Positions 7,680 to 16,991 of a stretch of DNA of 57,570 nucleotides are shown piece after piece; the first letter of the stretch is position 1, and the number at the start of each line of letters is the position of its first letter. The stretch lies in contig NZ_JWIO01000004.1 of NCBI RefSeq assembly GCF_001017755.1, forward strand, positions 1,085 to 58,654, read 5' to 3'. The translations under genes and the position numbers were made by a program. The notes beneath the pieces are model-generated. The model saw nothing but the letters and a program-made list of their open reading frames with translations, did no database searches and had not been told where the DNA came from. The DNA comes from Protofrankia coriariae (GTDB taxonomy: Bacteria; Actinomycetota; Actinomycetes; Frankiales; Frankiaceae).

Positions 7680-9104
7680 TCACGCGTACTGCAGCGACTT
7701 GAGCTCGTAGAATTCGAGCAGCCCATGTATCCCCAGCTCCCGGCCGATACCCGACTGTTTGAAACCCCCGAACGGGGCCTGAGCGTTGAAGAACGAGCCG
7801 TTGATGTCGATCTGTCCGGCGCGGATACGGCGCGCCACCCGCCCCGCGCGCTCGGTGTCCTGCGACCACACACCGCCCGCGAGCCCGTAGATGGTGGAGT
7901 TGGCGATCCGGATGGCGTCATCGTCATCATCGAATGGCATAATCGCCAGAACGGGGCCGAAGACCTCTTCCTGGGCGATGGTCATCCCTGGCGTGACGTC
8001 AGAGAAGACCGTGGGCTTGACGAAATAGCCGGCGGCGGTCTCCTCGGGCTGCTCCGGCCCCCCGGCGACCAGCCGGGCGCCTTCATCAAGGGCGCCGCGG
8101 ATGAAGCCACGGACCGCCTCCTGCTGCCTCTGGGAGACCAGCGGCCCCATGTTTGTCGCCGGGTCGAGAGGGTCGCCCAACCGGTAGCCAGCCACCCGCG
8201 CCTTCACCAGCTCCTCCACCTCGGCAAGCCGCCCGTGCGGCACAAGCATGCGCGTCCACGCGGTGCAGGTCTGCCCGCTGTTGGTGAAGCAGTTCGCGAC
8301 ACCGACCTTCACAGCCTGAGCAAGGTCGGCGTCGTCGAGGATCACGTTGGCGGACTTGCCGCCGAGCTCTAGGGCCAGCCGCTTTATCGTCCCTGCCGCG
8401 AGCGCTCCGATCCGACGGCCGGCCCGGGTACTACCCGTGACGTGGACCATGTCGACGTCCGGATGGACGACCAGCGGCTCCCCCACCGACTCCGCAGTAC
8501 CGGTGACCAGGTTGAAGACACCCGCGGGGAAGCCCGCCTCGTCGACGGCCTCCGCCACTGTGAATGCGCTGAGCGGTGCCACCTCCGACGGCTTCACGAC
8601 CGTCGTGCATCCCGTCGCCAGCGCGGCGCCGATCTTGCCAAGCAGCTGCTGCAGAGGGTAGTTCCATGCGGTGATGCACGCGACGACGCCGAGCGGTTCA
8701 CGGACGACGACCGACGAGCCGATCTTCTCCTCGAGCGAGAGCTCCGGAAGCAGGGCTCTGTAGTGCGCGAGGGATCGACATGGTGCCTCCGCCTGCAGGA
8801 GCCGGGACACCCGCACCGGAGTACCAACCTCGGTGGTGATGGTTCTAGCCAGTTCGTCGATACGGGCGGTCAGCGCCTCCTCGAGATGTCTGATCAGCTC
8901 CAGGCGTTCGTGTAATGGCGTCGTGGACCAGGCCGGGAACGCCTGCTTCGCCGCCTCGACGGCGTCGTCGACGTCGACAGCATCCGCATCGGGGATGATT
9001 CCGATCACGGCCCCATTCGCCGCTCCATGAACCAGGAGTTCATCCTGCCCATGTGGTCGCCGCCACCTACCTGCGACATACAGCTCGTCACGTACGACGA
9101 CCAT
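7680..9104 (-). CDS. NAD(P)+-dependent aldehyde dehydrogenase (474 aa)
   Basis: Oxidises an aldehyde to the acid. Catalytic residues are all present: Asn in AWNYPL (about 148), Glu in LELGG (about 246) and nucleophile Cys in SGQTC (about 280); the cofactor motif GSTRAG is near 225. The start is ATG 9104 with GGAGGA six bases upstream, rather than the GTG at 9110 that would touch the ribosome binding site. It is the third gene of the 11139-6486 operon, after the SDR (gap 26 bp). SDR plus aldehyde dehydrogenase suggests stepwise alcohol-to-aldehyde-to-acid oxidation ahead of CoA activation. Confidence 0.94.
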   Translation of the reverse strand: MVVVRDELYVAGRWRRPHGQDELLVHGAANGAVIGIIPDADAVDVDDAVEAAKQAFPAWSTTPLHERLELIRHLEEALTARIDELARTITTEVGTPVRVSRLLQAEAPCRSLAHYRALLPELSLEEKIGSSVVVREPLGVVACITAWNYPLQQLLGKIGAALATGCTTVVKPSEVAPLSAFTVAEAVDEAGFPAGVFNLVTGTAESVGEPLVVHPDVDMVHVTGSTRAGRRIGALAAGTIKRLALELGGKSANVILDDADLAQAVKVGVANCFTNSGQTCTAWTRMLVPHGRLAEVEELVKARVAGYRLGDPLDPATNMGPLVSQRQQEAVRGFIRGALDEGARLVAGGPEQPEETAAGYFVKPTVFSDVTPGMTIAQEEVFGPVLAIMPFDDDDDAIRIANSTIYGLAGGVWSQDTERAGRVARRIRAGQIDINGSFFNAQAPFGGFKQSGIGRELGIHGLLEFYELKSLQYA

Positions 9105-9130
9105 GGGCACTCCTCCGTGTCAGCACCATG

Positions 9131-9928
9131 TCAGCGCGGAGTCCTAGCGTGCAGACGCCGCATCTTCACAAGCCAGGCGTCGTGGTCGGCAGCCTTGCCC
9201 TGGAAATACCTCGAAACGTTCGGATGGGTGAGGATCAGGAATTCCTCCTTACGCACCCCATCGACGATCGACTGCGCGGCGTCCTCTGGCGTCACGGCAC
9301 CCGCGACAGCGAACCACTCGCCCTGGGCGCCGCGCAGCATGTCTGTCCGCACCCCCTCCGCCACGATGCAGGACACCTTGATACCGGCGTCCCCGTAGTG
9401 GATGGCGAGCCATTCCGTAAGACCCACCGCCGCATGCTTTACGGCCGTATACGGCGCGTTGCCGAGTGCGGTCAGCAGACCACCCGCGGACGCATTCTGG
9501 ACAAGGTAGCCCTCACCTCGCGCGAGCATCTGGGGCAGCACCGCGCGCGCGGCATAAACCTGCTGCATCACGTTGACGTCCCAGACCTCCTGCCAGGCGG
9601 CGTTGGACGCCCAGGGATTGCCACGCTCCTGCAGCGGCGTGGTGCCGTCCCAGGGCTCTCCCCACAGCACGCCTGCGTTGGACACGAAGACATCGACACG
9701 CCCGTGCTCGCGGGTCGCGGCGTCGACCAGGTCGATGACCTGGTCCTCCACCCGCACGTCGCAGGGGTGGCCGAGGCAGCCGAGCTCGTCGGCCACCCTC
9801 ATGGTCCCCAGCTGGTCGATATCGGACACCACGATGGTCGCCCCCTCTGTGGCGAAGCGGCGGCACATGGCCGCGCCCATCCCCCGCGCGCTGCCCGTGA
9901 CGACGACGACTTTACCCTTCAGCTCCAT
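9131..9928 (-). CDS. Short-chain dehydrogenase/reductase (265 aa)
   Basis: Classical SDR with an intact active site: cofactor loop TGSARGMG near residue 12, structural NAG in FVSNAG, catalytic Ser in NASAGG and YTAVK (Tyr-xxx-Lys). The fold begins at MELKGKVVVVTG, so I start it at ATG 9928, 17 bp after the amidohydrolase stop; the longer frame to 9994 would overlap that gene. It carries a slightly longer loop after the NAG motif (about residues 90-110) containing WDGTTPL and NPWASN. Probably an alcohol dehydrogenase acting on a hydroxylated intermediate. Confidence 0.92.
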   Translation of the reverse strand: MELKGKVVVVTGSARGMGAAMCRRFATEGATIVVSDIDQLGTMRVADELGCLGHPCDVRVEDQVIDLVDAATREHGRVDVFVSNAGVLWGEPWDGTTPLQERGNPWASNAAWQEVWDVNVMQQVYAARAVLPQMLARGEGYLVQNASAGGLLTALGNAPYTAVKHAAVGLTEWLAIHYGDAGIKVSCIVAEGVRTDMLRGAQGEWFAVAGAVTPEDAAQSIVDGVRKEEFLILTHPNVSRYFQGKAADHDAWLVKMRRLHARTPR

Positions 9929-9945
9929 GATCGAATCAGGGCTGC

Positions 9946-11139
9946 TCAGCCGATGCTGACAGACAAACCTGTCAGCATCGCGGTGTTGCTCCACAGGATC
10001 TTGCGTTCGGCAACCGGGTCGTTCAGCTCTGCGGTGATCTTTTCGTACTGCCTCGGCTCGGCAAGGCCCTCGGGATGCGGGTAGTCGGATCCGAAAAGCA
10101 CATGGTCGGGTCCGAGATGCCTGACGACCTCGAGCAGGTTGTCCTCCCAGAAGGGCGCGACCCAGACATGCTGCTTGAACTGCTCGACTGGATCCGAGGA
10201 GAAATATCCAGGCTGTTGGAAACCCGCGCGGTTGAGCCCCGCCAGCAGGAGCGGGAGAAACTCTGCGCCGTTCTCCACGGACGCCACACGGAGGCTGGGG
10301 AAGCGCTCGAACAACTTGTCGCAGACGAGGGCACCCAGGTAGTTGCCGATCGCCCGGTCGTGACCGACCGCAACTTCAAGCGGCGGGGCCACCCCACCAA
10401 TGATGTTGCCGTGGTGATCCACGTACTTGTCGAGGCCGACGCCCCCGACCTCGCCGACATGCGGGATGAGCGTGGCACCCGCTTCGGCGAGGCGGGCGAA
10501 GATGGGGTCGAACCGTTCGTTACCGGGACTGATCCACCCGTCTTCGGTGTACACGGCCTGCGGCCGGACGACGAAGATGCGCGCTCCGTTGTCGAGACCG
10601 TGCTCGACCTCCCCCACTGCGGCGTCGACGTCTCCGAAGGCCAGGTAGGGCGCGGTGAAGATACGGTCCTGGTAGTTGTAGCCCCAGTCGTCGAGGAGGA
10701 AGCGGTTGAACGCCTTGAAGGCGACGGCCGCCGCTGGCACGTCCTCCTGCAGGCTCTCCTCGATTCCCATGCCGAGGGACGGCAGCATCCAGACACGCTG
10801 GATCTCCTGCTCGTCCAGCTTGCGGATCCGGGCGTCCCGGTCGCGGTAGTAGGCCGGGAGCGGCTCGCGCTGCGCGAGGTACTCCGACAGCGGCTTGCCG
10901 GCCTTGTTGCCCCGGAAATAGTCGGCCATGACACCGGGCTTGACGATGGGGTCGAACGTCGGGTTCGTCACCGTCTTGTCGACCCTGCCGCCGACGATCA
11001 GTCGTTTACGCCCGTCGATCTCGGCTAGTTGCACCGTTCGCTCGGCCCATTCCCTGGGCCGGTGCCTCGTGAAGGCGTCGAGCGGCTCGTAGTAGTGCTG
11101 GTCGCAGTCGAAGACAGGCGCCCTGGCGTCATCGCTCAT
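9946..11139 (-). CDS. Amidohydrolase-2 family (ACMSD-like) metal-dependent hydrolase/decarboxylase (397 aa)
   Basis: TIM-barrel amidohydrolase of the family that includes ACMSD and many actinobacterial hydrolases or decarboxylases found in aromatic and steroid clusters. Metal-site features: DCDQHYYEP at the N-terminus, a central HVGEVGG histidine, and FGSDYPHPEG with the conserved Asp near the C-terminus. It is the first gene of the four-gene operon ending at 6486, with a well-formed promoter ending about 55 bp upstream. Whether it hydrolyses a ring-cleavage product, decarboxylates or hydrates is not visible in the sequence. Confidence 0.85.
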   Translation of the reverse strand: MSDDARAPVFDCDQHYYEPLDAFTRHRPREWAERTVQLAEIDGRKRLIVGGRVDKTVTNPTFDPIVKPGVMADYFRGNKAGKPLSEYLAQREPLPAYYRDRDARIRKLDEQEIQRVWMLPSLGMGIEESLQEDVPAAAVAFKAFNRFLLDDWGYNYQDRIFTAPYLAFGDVDAAVGEVEHGLDNGARIFVVRPQAVYTEDGWISPGNERFDPIFARLAEAGATLIPHVGEVGGVGLDKYVDHHGNIIGGVAPPLEVAVGHDRAIGNYLGALVCDKLFERFPSLRVASVENGAEFLPLLLAGLNRAGFQQPGYFSSDPVEQFKQHVWVAPFWEDNLLEVVRHLGPDHVLFGSDYPHPEGLAEPRQYEKITAELNDPVAERKILWSNTAMLTGLSVSIG

Positions 11140-11196
11140 GTGACTCTCCGAGGAATCATGACCGCACGTTGCGCGCGCTCATCGCATCGATTTCTA

Positions 11197-11224
11197 ATTC
11201 TAGACTGAATTTGAACAACGTCAA
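11197..11224 (-). promoter_or_regulatory. Promoter of the amidohydrolase operon
   Basis: TTGACG (11224-11219), 16-bp spacer, TAGAAT (11202-11197) on the minus strand, with a second TTAGAA directly downstream giving TAGAATTAGAA. The -35 overlaps the stop codon of the upstream ligase gene, so the operon has its own start of transcription. Confidence 0.6.
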
Positions 11225-13365
11225 CCAGAGATGTCAGGCACGAAGAGGGCGTCCACAACGACTCCGCCACCCCCACCGACGAGGGCAGGGTTGACCTCGA
11301 TCTCACGCAGCCGCGCGGTGTGGAGGAGGTCGGCCATCCGGTGCAGCGTGTGATGCACCCATCCCAGGTCCACGGGGTCTGACCCCCTGAAGCCGAAGAA
11401 CAGATCCGCCGTGCGCAGGCGACTCAGCGCACGGCGGAGGGTCTCCTCGTCACAGGGCAGGGGGACGGACTCGACGTCCCGTAGGACTTCGACGGCTGCC
11501 CCGCCGAGGCCGATACTCCCGAAGACGCCGAGACGGCCGGCGTTTCGGACGGTGAGGACGAGCTCGACACCGCCGGTGGCCATGGCCTGCAGCAGCCACT
11601 GCCGAGTGCCCTGAACCCCTTCCTTGCCGGCTCGCTCCCGCATCACGCCGAGCGCCGACACCACAGCGTCTTCGCTCCTGAGCCCGACGGCGACGAGCCC
11701 GAGCTCGGTGCGGTGCGCCACGTCCTCGTCGCCGATCTTCAGCACGACCGGGTAGCCGAGCTCGGCTGCGGCCTTGGCTACCGCCGCGGGATCGTCGCCG
11801 AGCACGCGCATGGCGACGACGTCGACGCCTTGCTCAGCCAACCGTTGCAGTGCGGCGGCTCCGCCTTTCGCCGATGGGGATCCGGCGGTGCGATGATCGG
11901 CAACGGCTGCCTCTCCTGCGGTCGTGCGCTCGGGTCCCAGCAGGGCGCGCACAAGCCTTCCGAGGTCGGACGGCTTCTCTGCGACCAGGACGCCTCGCGC
12001 GCGCAGCTGCTCGATGTACGGACGCAGCGCATAGCCGCCATACCACAGCACGACGAAGGGCTTGCCGCTCTCGTCCATCACCCTGAGCACGTCGTCGACG
12101 CTCTGCTGGTTCCAGCCCCGTGCGCCCATCGGGAAGGGGACGCATAATGCCTCGACGGCAGGATCCGCGGCCACGGCAGACAAGTAGCTGCGGAAGTCTC
12201 GCGGCATCGACCCGGGACCCACATCGAGGGGGTTGTGCGCCGCTACGAACTGCGGAGATCGCTCCTTGACCTTCTCGAACGTCTGCTGGGAGAGCGCCGG
12301 GAACACGACACCCGCCGACGCCAGCTGCTCGGTAGCAAGCACGGCCATCCCCCCGGAGTAGGCGACCATGCCCCAACGCCTGGGAAAAGATGTCGTCGTG
12401 GTGCGGACAGCACCGAGAACCCACAGGTCGTCCGGGTCGTCGACGACGGTGACACCGAGAGCGCGCAGGAGCCCGAGCTCGAGAGCGCCCCTGCCCACGA
12501 TCTTGCCGGTATGGCTCGCCGCAGCCTGCTCACCGGCGTCCGTACGGCCGCCGAGATAGGCCACGAGACGCTTGCCGGCGGCGTGGAGCCTCTCGACGGC
12601 CTGGGAGAACAGCGCGCCATCGCGGATGGACTCGACGTAGAGGGCCACGGTGGCAACATCGGGATGCTCGGCGAAGAACGCCACGAAGTCGGGGATGTCC
12701 ATGTCCCGCTGGTTGCCCGTACTCACGATGTGCGAGATGCCTACGCCTGCCAGCCGGGCCCGCTCGACAACGGTGCTGCCGATCGCACCGCTCTGCGCGA
12801 TCACCGCGAGGCCGCCAGGGACGATCGGCTCCCCCTCCGTCAGCACCGACGTCATACTCATCGCCAGCCCGCTGCGCACGGTGACCAGACCCGTGCTGTT
12901 CGGCCCGACCATGGCGATGCCGTGCTCGCTCGCGAAGTCGAGGAGGGACTGTTCCAGGGCCAGGCCGTCGGGTCCCATGTCCGCGAAGCCAGCCGTCAAC
13001 ACGAGAGTCTGCGTTACCCCGATGTCGGCGCACTCCTGCAGGACAGCCAGGACGTGCCGGGCCGGCACCGCGACCACGACCACATCGGGTACATGGCCGA
13101 TGTCGCGCAGCGATGGGACAGCGCGCCGGCCGTCGACTTCGGTCGCACTGGGATGGACCACAGTGACGTCACCCTGGTAGCCATAGACCCTGAGGTGGTC
13201 GAGCACCGCGCGGCCTCCTGCCTTGTAGGCCTGGGCCGAGCTGGTCGACACGCCGACGATGGCAACGGAGCGGGGTTCGAGGAACGTCCTGGCCACGTCC
13301 GGACGCAGCGTGTTCCGTCGTGCTGTTGTGGGAACTGCTTGGTCAACCGACATGGTCGCTGTCAT
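11221..13365 (-). CDS. NDP-forming acyl-CoA synthetase, fused alpha and beta parts (714 aa)
   Basis: Member of the ADP-forming acetyl/acyl-CoA synthetase superfamily (succinyl-CoA-synthetase-like). Domain order: CoA-binding Rossmann domain (about 25-130) with IVGVS, ligase domain with AQSGAIG (about 190-195) and SHTGK carrying the presumed phosphorylated His285, then an ATP-grasp domain (about 490-700) ending with EIEVNPALV. It interconverts an acyl-CoA and its acid with ATP; in catabolic clusters such enzymes often serve poorly defined acids. It follows the second P450 by about 19 bp. The GAGAAAAGG upstream supports ATG 13365; ATG 13353 is possible. This is a mechanistically different ligase from the two AMP-forming ones of the window. 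Confidence 0.9.
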   Translation of the reverse strand: MTATMSVDQAVPTTARRNTLRPDVARTFLEPRSVAIVGVSTSSAQAYKAGGRAVLDHLRVYGYQGDVTVVHPSATEVDGRRAVPSLRDIGHVPDVVVVAVPARHVLAVLQECADIGVTQTLVLTAGFADMGPDGLALEQSLLDFASEHGIAMVGPNSTGLVTVRSGLAMSMTSVLTEGEPIVPGGLAVIAQSGAIGSTVVERARLAGVGISHIVSTGNQRDMDIPDFVAFFAEHPDVATVALYVESIRDGALFSQAVERLHAAGKRLVAYLGGRTDAGEQAAASHTGKIVGRGALELGLLRALGVTVVDDPDDLWVLGAVRTTTTSFPRRWGMVAYSGGMAVLATEQLASAGVVFPALSQQTFEKVKERSPQFVAAHNPLDVGPGSMPRDFRSYLSAVAADPAVEALCVPFPMGARGWNQQSVDDVLRVMDESGKPFVVLWYGGYALRPYIEQLRARGVLVAEKPSDLGRLVRALLGPERTTAGEAAVADHRTAGSPSAKGGAAALQRLAEQGVDVVAMRVLGDDPAAVAKAAAELGYPVVLKIGDEDVAHRTELGLVAVGLRSEDAVVSALGVMRERAGKEGVQGTRQWLLQAMATGGVELVLTVRNAGRLGVFGSIGLGGAAVEVLRDVESVPLPCDEETLRRALSRLRTADLFFGFRGSDPVDLGWVHHTLHRMADLLHTARLREIEVNPALVGGGGGVVVDALFVPDISG

Positions 13366-13384
13366 GCCTTTTCTCGAGGGGCGG

Positions 13385-14650
13385 TCAGGCCGTGGTGGGG
13401 TCGCCGTCGCGCCAGGTGCGGAACGGCAGGTTCACGAGGCTGCGTGTCTGACCGCCGTAGGCGACCAGCTCGGCCTCCGGCGGCAAGGAGAACCGCGGGA
13501 TACGCGAGAAGATCTCCTCGAAGGCGATGCCCATCTCGAGCCGGGCCAGGTGGCTGCCCAGACAACGGTGACTGCCGGCGCCAAAGATCATGCTGTGCTC
13601 GGGCTTGCGGTCGAGCACGATTTCGTCGGCGTCGACGAAGACGTCCTCGTCACGGTGCGCCGAGGCCATTGGCACGACCACACGGTCGCCGGGCTTCAGC
13701 TCGGTTCCCCGGATCGTGTGCGGCTTCACCACGGTTCGGCTCATGTGGACGATCGACTCGTAGCGCAGCAACTCCTCTACGGCGCTCGGGATGAGGTTCG
13801 GATCCGCGGCGATCCTGTCCTGCAGGTCCGGGCGTCGTGCCAGGTGCATGAAGCTGAAGCCGAGCGCCGTCGTCACCGTGTCGAGGCCCGCCAACACGAG
13901 CACGTAGGCGAAGTTGAGGATCTCTCGGTACTCCAGGGTTCGGCCGCCGGGCATCTGGGCCTTGACGAGGACCGAGATGATGTCGTCGCCCGGCTTCTCG
14001 AGACGCTCGTCCAGCAGCCCCTTCAGGAAGTTGTGCAAGGCCTTCCCTGCGTCGATGCGCGCCTTGGTCTGCGCGTCCGTGTCCCCGTGCTGCACCCCTG
14101 CCGTCGTGGTGTGCAGAATAGTTCCTGCCCAGTCGCAGAGCTGGTCACGCTGCTCGACGGAGAAGTCAAGGCCTACCTGCCGCAGGAACACCGCGCTGGG
14201 CAACGGCTTGGCGAACTCCTCCATGAAGTCGAACTCGCGCTTGGCAACCATGCCATCGACGAGCTCACGGGCGAACTGCCTGACCGCAGGCGCCACGTCA
14301 GCGACGGCATGGGGGCGGAACAGGGGGTCCACCACCATCCGATAACGACGGTGGTCCGGCGCGTCCACTTCCAGCGGAATGAGCGCGCGGCTGTGCCCGG
14401 GCGTCGGCGGTGTGTCCGCTGGCCACGACGAGAAGGTGGCCGCGTCGTGGAGGACCTCTGAGATGTCCTCGAACTTCGAGAGAATATAGAAGCCGCCGTA
14501 GTTCTCCGTGTGTGCGACCGGGCACTTCTCACGCAGCACCGCGTAGCTGGGGTGTGGGTCAAGCGCAAAGACAGGGTCGTAGTGGTCGTAGTCGTGTCCG
14601 AGCACCGCCTGGGCGGTGCACCGACTCGTCTCCTGCACCTGCTCGCTCAT
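13385..14650 (-). CDS. Cytochrome P450 (421 aa)
   Basis: Second P450 of the cluster, with canonical signatures: AGLDT at 254-258, EELLR (ExxR 293-296) and heme loop FGAGSHRCLG with Cys363. Length and architecture are those of soluble actinobacterial class I P450s. Its ATG overlaps the stop of the preceding NTF2-fold gene (ATGA), and the NDP-forming ligase follows, so the three form an operon. No redox partner is encoded beside it, so it probably uses the ferredoxin and reductase at 3.1-4.7 kb. Sequence differs clearly from the first P450, suggesting a different oxidation step. Confidence 0.95.
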   Translation of the reverse strand: MSEQVQETSRCTAQAVLGHDYDHYDPVFALDPHPSYAVLREKCPVAHTENYGGFYILSKFEDISEVLHDAATFSSWPADTPPTPGHSRALIPLEVDAPDHRRYRMVVDPLFRPHAVADVAPAVRQFARELVDGMVAKREFDFMEEFAKPLPSAVFLRQVGLDFSVEQRDQLCDWAGTILHTTTAGVQHGDTDAQTKARIDAGKALHNFLKGLLDERLEKPGDDIISVLVKAQMPGGRTLEYREILNFAYVLVLAGLDTVTTALGFSFMHLARRPDLQDRIAADPNLIPSAVEELLRYESIVHMSRTVVKPHTIRGTELKPGDRVVVPMASAHRDEDVFVDADEIVLDRKPEHSMIFGAGSHRCLGSHLARLEMGIAFEEIFSRIPRFSLPPEAELVAYGGQTRSLVNLPFRTWRDGDPTTA

Positions 14651-15090
14651 GCCGGCACGCCCCCTGTCATCAGCTCTGTCCTCGCGGCCGCCGGCCCGTC
14701 GAGCAGTCCCGCGACCGCGGCCGTGTCCTTGTAGAAGACGTCCACCCTGCGAATCAGCCCGTCCCTCACGTCGTACAGGTCCACGACATCGAGAGGGATC
14801 ACGCGCCCCGTACTCCGCGCGGCGATGGTCCCACTGACCCGGACGAGCACACGATCTCCCGCAGCGCTCACCTGCGGAGCGTCGAGGCGTACCCGGTAGT
14901 CGCGCCCGACTGCGCGCAGCACTCCCACGAGCCCGTCCCTACCCTCCCAGTCACCGCCAAAGGGCAGACTCGACGCCTCGGAGAAGACCAGGTCGTCGGC
15001 CACGAGTGACAGGCAGGTCTCGATGTCCCCCACCGCCAGGCAGCTTGTGAAACGAGTGACGATCTCAACGTCGTCCGCGCCGGCTTCCAT
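14647..15090 (-). CDS. SnoaL-like / NTF2-fold protein (147 aa)
   Basis: Small polyketide-cyclase or epoxide-hydrolase-like fold (SnoaL, limonene-1,2-epoxide hydrolase, ketosteroid isomerase superfamily). The segments DDVEIVTRF, DLVFSEA, RVSGTI and LYDVRDGLIRRVDVF match the usual pattern of this fold. Start chosen at ATG 15090, eight bases from GGAGGA. First gene of the operon with the second P450 (4-bp overlap). Such proteins next to oxygenases often open an epoxide or shift a double bond. The exact chemistry is inference. Confidence 0.75.
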   Translation of the reverse strand: MEAGADDVEIVTRFTSCLAVGDIETCLSLVADDLVFSEASSLPFGGDWEGRDGLVGVLRAVGRDYRVRLDAPQVSAAGDRVLVRVSGTIAARSTGRVIPLDVVDLYDVRDGLIRRVDVFYKDTAAVAGLLDGPAAARTELMTGGVPA

Positions 15091-15176
15091 CGTCACGCTC
15101 CTCCAGACAGCGCTCCTCGGAGCGCCTTCGCTGGCCGTTGCGGCGTATACGGCAAGGCCGTATGTTTCAGGAACAC

Positions 15177-15205
15177 TTTCTACTATGAATTCGATTAGAC
15201 GTCAA
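15177..15205 (-). promoter_or_regulatory. Promoter of the NTF2-P450-ligase operon
   Basis: TTGACG (15205-15200), 17-bp spacer with TCTAATCGAATTC, then TAGAAA (15182-15177) on the minus strand, about 90 bp before the start codon. The rest of the gap up to 15476 (about 270 bp) is the leader of the plus-strand acyl-CoA dehydrogenase; I found no gene and no clear plus-strand promoter in it. Confidence 0.55.
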
Positions 15206-15476
15206 CGCGTCGCCGGAGGTCATCATGGAGGCCAGCACCCATGCCTTACGCGTTCGACTAACCGCCCTTGCGCTCCCGCCTGCCGCTGGCACAAGCTCCG
15301 ATGACGGTGACAGGCACCTGGCTCCGGCGTCCTGGTGCGGGACCAAGAGCGGCTATAGCGCAGCAGAGCCCCATTAGATCCCCGCACGCAGCTAAGGCCT
15401 GGTTCACCGGTCAGGACCGCAGCTTCTACATCGTCCGGCTCGCAGGAGCCACTCTCAGCGCCATCAGGGAGACACT

Positions 15477-16598
15477 ATGATCATTTTTACCGACGAGCAG
15501 GAGGAGCTTGCTCAGCTCGTGCGGCGCTTCGTCGTCGAACGCGCGCCGCTGTCGCATCTCCGGCAGTTCCTCGACGACGGCGGCCATGACACGACGATCT
15601 GGCAGCAAATGTCCAAAGAACTCGGACTCCCCGCGCTCGCCGTCCCCGAGGAGCATGGCGGTATGGGGTACGGGCCGGTAGAGCTCGCGGTGGTGCTGGA
15701 GCAGCTGGGTGCCGGTCTCTACAACGGCCCGTTCTTCTCGAGCGTCTGCCTCGCCACCGGCGCCCTGCTGCTGGCCAGGACACGGGACGAGCTGGACGAT
15801 GTCCTGCCCCAGCTGGCTAGTGGTGAGCAGACGGCAGCTCTTGCGCACGCTGAGCCGGATGGGAACTGGGACGGCGCCACAGCGACGACCACGTGGCGTC
15901 CCGACGGTGAACGCGCCCGGGTGAGCGGCACCAAGACGCTGGTCGTCGACGGCGCGACCGCGGATCTGATCGTGGTGACCGCGGCACGGCCCGATGACCC
16001 GTCTGCCCTGTCGCTGTTCGTCGTCAGCGCTGACGTCGACGAGGTCCAGCGTCGTCGGCTGCCCACTCTCGACGCGACACGCGCTCTGGCCAACATCGAG
16101 TTAAGGGACGCCCCTGGGCGCCTGGTCGGCGAGGAGGGCAAGGCCGGACCGGTGCTGCGCCGTGCGTTGCAACAGGCTGCCGTCCTGCTCGCCGCGGAAC
16201 AGCTTGGCGGTGCGCAACGGTGCCTCGACATGGCCGTCGCGTACGCCGGGACGCGAGAGCAGTTCGGGCGCGCCATCGGGAGCTTCCAGGCGGTGAAGCA
16301 CCGGCTCGCGGACACCCTCCTCGATGTCGAGACCGCCCGCTCCGCGGTGCTCCTGGCACTCACCTCATGGGTGGCCGGCGAGGATCTCGGTGAGGTCTCG
16401 AGCCTGGCTCGAGCGCACTGCTCCGAGGTTTTCGCCCGCGCCGCGTCGACCAACGTGCAGGTACACGGAGGCATCGGCTTCACCTGGGAGCACGATGCGC
16501 ACCTGTTCCTCAAGCGCGCCAAGGGGTCCGAAGCCCTTCTCGGAAGCCCGTCCGCACACCGCGAGCTGCTCGCGACGGCCCTCGGGTTGGGCACCTAA
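15477..16598 (+). CDS. Acyl-CoA dehydrogenase-like protein without a recognisable catalytic Glu (373 aa)
   Basis: Acyl-CoA dehydrogenase fold: N-terminal helices, PEEHGGMGYG, TREQFGRAIGSFQAVKHRLAD and QVHGGIGFTWEHDAHLFLKRA. These resemble actinobacterial FadE paralogues that act as heteromers. The medium-chain Glu position (Y-E-G-T) reads LLGSP and the alternative long-chain position reads AAEQLG without the L-x-x-E-R pattern. By family knowledge some FadE subunits are non-catalytic partners. AGGGAG lies a few bases before the ATG. It stands alone on the plus strand, divergent from the P450 operon; its possible partner is one of the three other dehydrogenases of the window. Confidence 0.88.
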   Translation: MIIFTDEQEELAQLVRRFVVERAPLSHLRQFLDDGGHDTTIWQQMSKELGLPALAVPEEHGGMGYGPVELAVVLEQLGAGLYNGPFFSSVCLATGALLLARTRDELDDVLPQLASGEQTAALAHAEPDGNWDGATATTTWRPDGERARVSGTKTLVVDGATADLIVVTAARPDDPSALSLFVVSADVDEVQRRRLPTLDATRALANIELRDAPGRLVGEEGKAGPVLRRALQQAAVLLAAEQLGGAQRCLDMAVAYAGTREQFGRAIGSFQAVKHRLADTLLDVETARSAVLLALTSWVAGEDLGEVSSLARAHCSEVFARAASTNVQVHGGIGFTWEHDAHLFLKRAKGSEALLGSPSAHRELLATALGLGT

Positions 16599-16665
16599 GC
16601 GCCGGTCAAGTAGTGCGGAGCCAGCTACGGCCACTCGCACAGCACATGATCCAAATGGCTTTGTT

Positions 16666-16701
16666 GGTGAGTATGCTCCCGGCCGGATCAGCGTACTCAC
16701 C
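16666..16701. terminator. Hairpin between convergent genes
   Basis: GGTGAGTATGCT (16666-16677) pairs with AGCGTACTCACC (16690-16701), 11 of 12 positions, loop of 12 bases. It lies between the plus-strand acyl-CoA dehydrogenase and the minus-strand ligase. The remaining parts of 16599-16991 hold no gene that I can support. Confidence 0.65.
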
Positions 16702-16991
16702 GGCAAGGTCACATCGATCTTCTCGATAGCTGACACTCGTCGGCGTATGCCACCGTTCGCCAAGCCACGCATGGTTACGTGACCAGCGCTCCGGTTGTCC
16801 CGTCTCGTAAGGCTGAGGGCACGGCTGGCGGCGGATGACCTCCGAGCGCGTGGACAGCGGTGGTGACTGAAGGTGTGCAGCCAGCCGGGCACTGCGGCAC
16901 GGCCGTTCGGTCTCGCTGGTGTGGATGCGGGCGTAGGCCCATTCCCCGAGCAGAAATCCGGCCGAACCTTCCCATAGCGGGATCAGCGGGA

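Noticed and set aside
6513-8372. 619-residue plus-strand frame over two catabolic genes
   Set aside because: Covers an acyl-CoA dehydrogenase and an aldehyde dehydrogenase with intact motifs on the other strand; composition is typical of antisense.
16651-16670. GGCTTTGTTGGTGAG resembling the 36-bp repeat end
   Set aside because: Only about 15 bases match and they are part of the hairpin at 16666-16701; flanks do not match the repeat.
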